The notes under the pieces: model-generated | What the model saw: only the letters and a program-made list of their open reading frames with translations | Told to the model about the DNA's origin: nothing | Database searches by the model: none | Position numbers and translations under genes: made by a program | Origin: Candidatus Neomicrothrix sp. UBA4742 | GTDB taxonomy: Bacteria; Actinomycetota; Acidimicrobiia; Acidimicrobiales; Acidimicrobilacustridaceae | Length of the DNA: 6,474 nucleotides | Direction of reading: 5' to 3' | Assembly (NCBI GenBank): GCA_002403895.1 | Contig: DHIQ01000070.1 | Location: 6,075 to 12,548, forward strand | Shown here: piece by piece, positions 6,206 to 6,474 of the stretch | Layout of the letters: each line of letters opens with the position of its first letter | Numbering within the stretch: the stretch's first letter is position 1

Positions 6206-6474
6206 TCAGGCCGAGGTGATGGCCTGTTCGCGCGCCCAGCGGTAGTCGGCCTTGCCCGAGGGGCTGCGCATGATCTGGTCGACGAATACGTAGGCCTTGG
6301 GCAGCTTGTAGCGGGCGATGTGCTTTTCGCATTCGGCCGTCAGGTCCCCCTCGGCCGTGTCGAAGCCGTCGCGGAGCTGCACCACGGCGATGACCTCGTT
6401 GCCCCAACGATCGCTGGGGCGGCCGGCGACCACCACGTCGTACACCGCGGGGTGATGGCTCAGGGCGGCCTCGA
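6206..6474 (-). CDS. Acyl-CoA synthetase (AMP-binding enzyme), C-terminal end (cut by the window edge)
   Basis: The last 89 residues of an ANL-family (FadD-type) ligase are present, reading from the right edge to the TGA at 6208-6206. These enzymes activate a carboxylic acid with ATP to an acyl-adenylate and then transfer it to CoA. The mobile C-terminal domain is plain: EAALSHHPAVYDVVVAGRP, then DRWGNEVIAVVQL. Next comes the segment KHIARYKLPKAYVFVDQI, and finally MRSPSGKADYRWAREQA. That last segment carries the conserved A10 lysine (PSGK), which is needed for adenylation. The PSGKADYRWA ending is typical of actinobacterial fatty acyl- and steroid-side-chain-type CoA ligases, so a lipid-like substrate is likely but not provable from this piece. 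The gene converges on the TetR gene with an 8-bp gap and no visible terminator between them. An internal GTG at 6445 is not a gene start, because family sequence continues upstream of it. Confidence 0.94.
   Translation of the reverse strand, partial: EAALSHHPAVYDVVVAGRPSDRWGNEVIAVVQLRDGFDTAEGDLTAECEKHIARYKLPKAYVFVDQIMRSPSGKADYRWAREQAITSA

Overview
This is a 6.5 kb piece of a high-GC chromosome, almost certainly from an actinobacterium. The signs are strong G/C bias at third codon positions, an MmpL-type transporter paired with a TetR regulator, and several fatty acyl-CoA genes close together. The genes also start without Shine-Dalgarno sequences, several with a -10-like box just before the start codon. 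The genus cannot be read from the sequence. An Acidimicrobiia- or Mycobacteriales-like lineage would fit, but that is a guess.

Layout from left to right: (1) the N-terminal 160 residues of a GNAT acetyltransferase on the minus strand, cut by the left edge; (2) a 63-bp divergent intergenic region; (3) a plus-strand site-2 (M50) membrane metalloprotease with a TPR-like C-terminal extension; (4) a 141-bp gap with GC-rich hairpins and inverted repeats; (5) a plus-strand acyl-CoA dehydrogenase of the ACAD10/11-like type; (6) a 78-bp convergent gap; (7) a minus-strand MMPL (RND superfamily) transporter; (8) an 81-bp divergent intergenic region; (9) a plus-strand TetR-family regulator; (10) after 8 bp, the C-terminal end of a minus-strand acyl-CoA synthetase, cut by the right edge. 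Coding density is high, and no gene-free stretch exceeds 150 bp. I see no RNA genes, mobile elements, CRISPR arrays or attachment sites.

The likely theme on the right is lipid handling. The acyl-CoA synthetase would activate acids, the acyl-CoA dehydrogenase would oxidise acyl-CoAs, and the MMPL protein would export a lipid or other hydrophobic compound under control of the divergent TetR. The GNAT/M50 pair on the left looks unrelated. Transcription directions alternate, so no two genes form an obvious operon. The window looks like ordinary chromosomal housekeeping/accessory metabolism. I did not find a convincing new system. The points most worth checking are the apparently leaderless starts, the candidate operators in three intergenic regions, the TPR-like tail on the protease, and Asp in place of Glu at the aligned catalytic-base position of the dehydrogenase.
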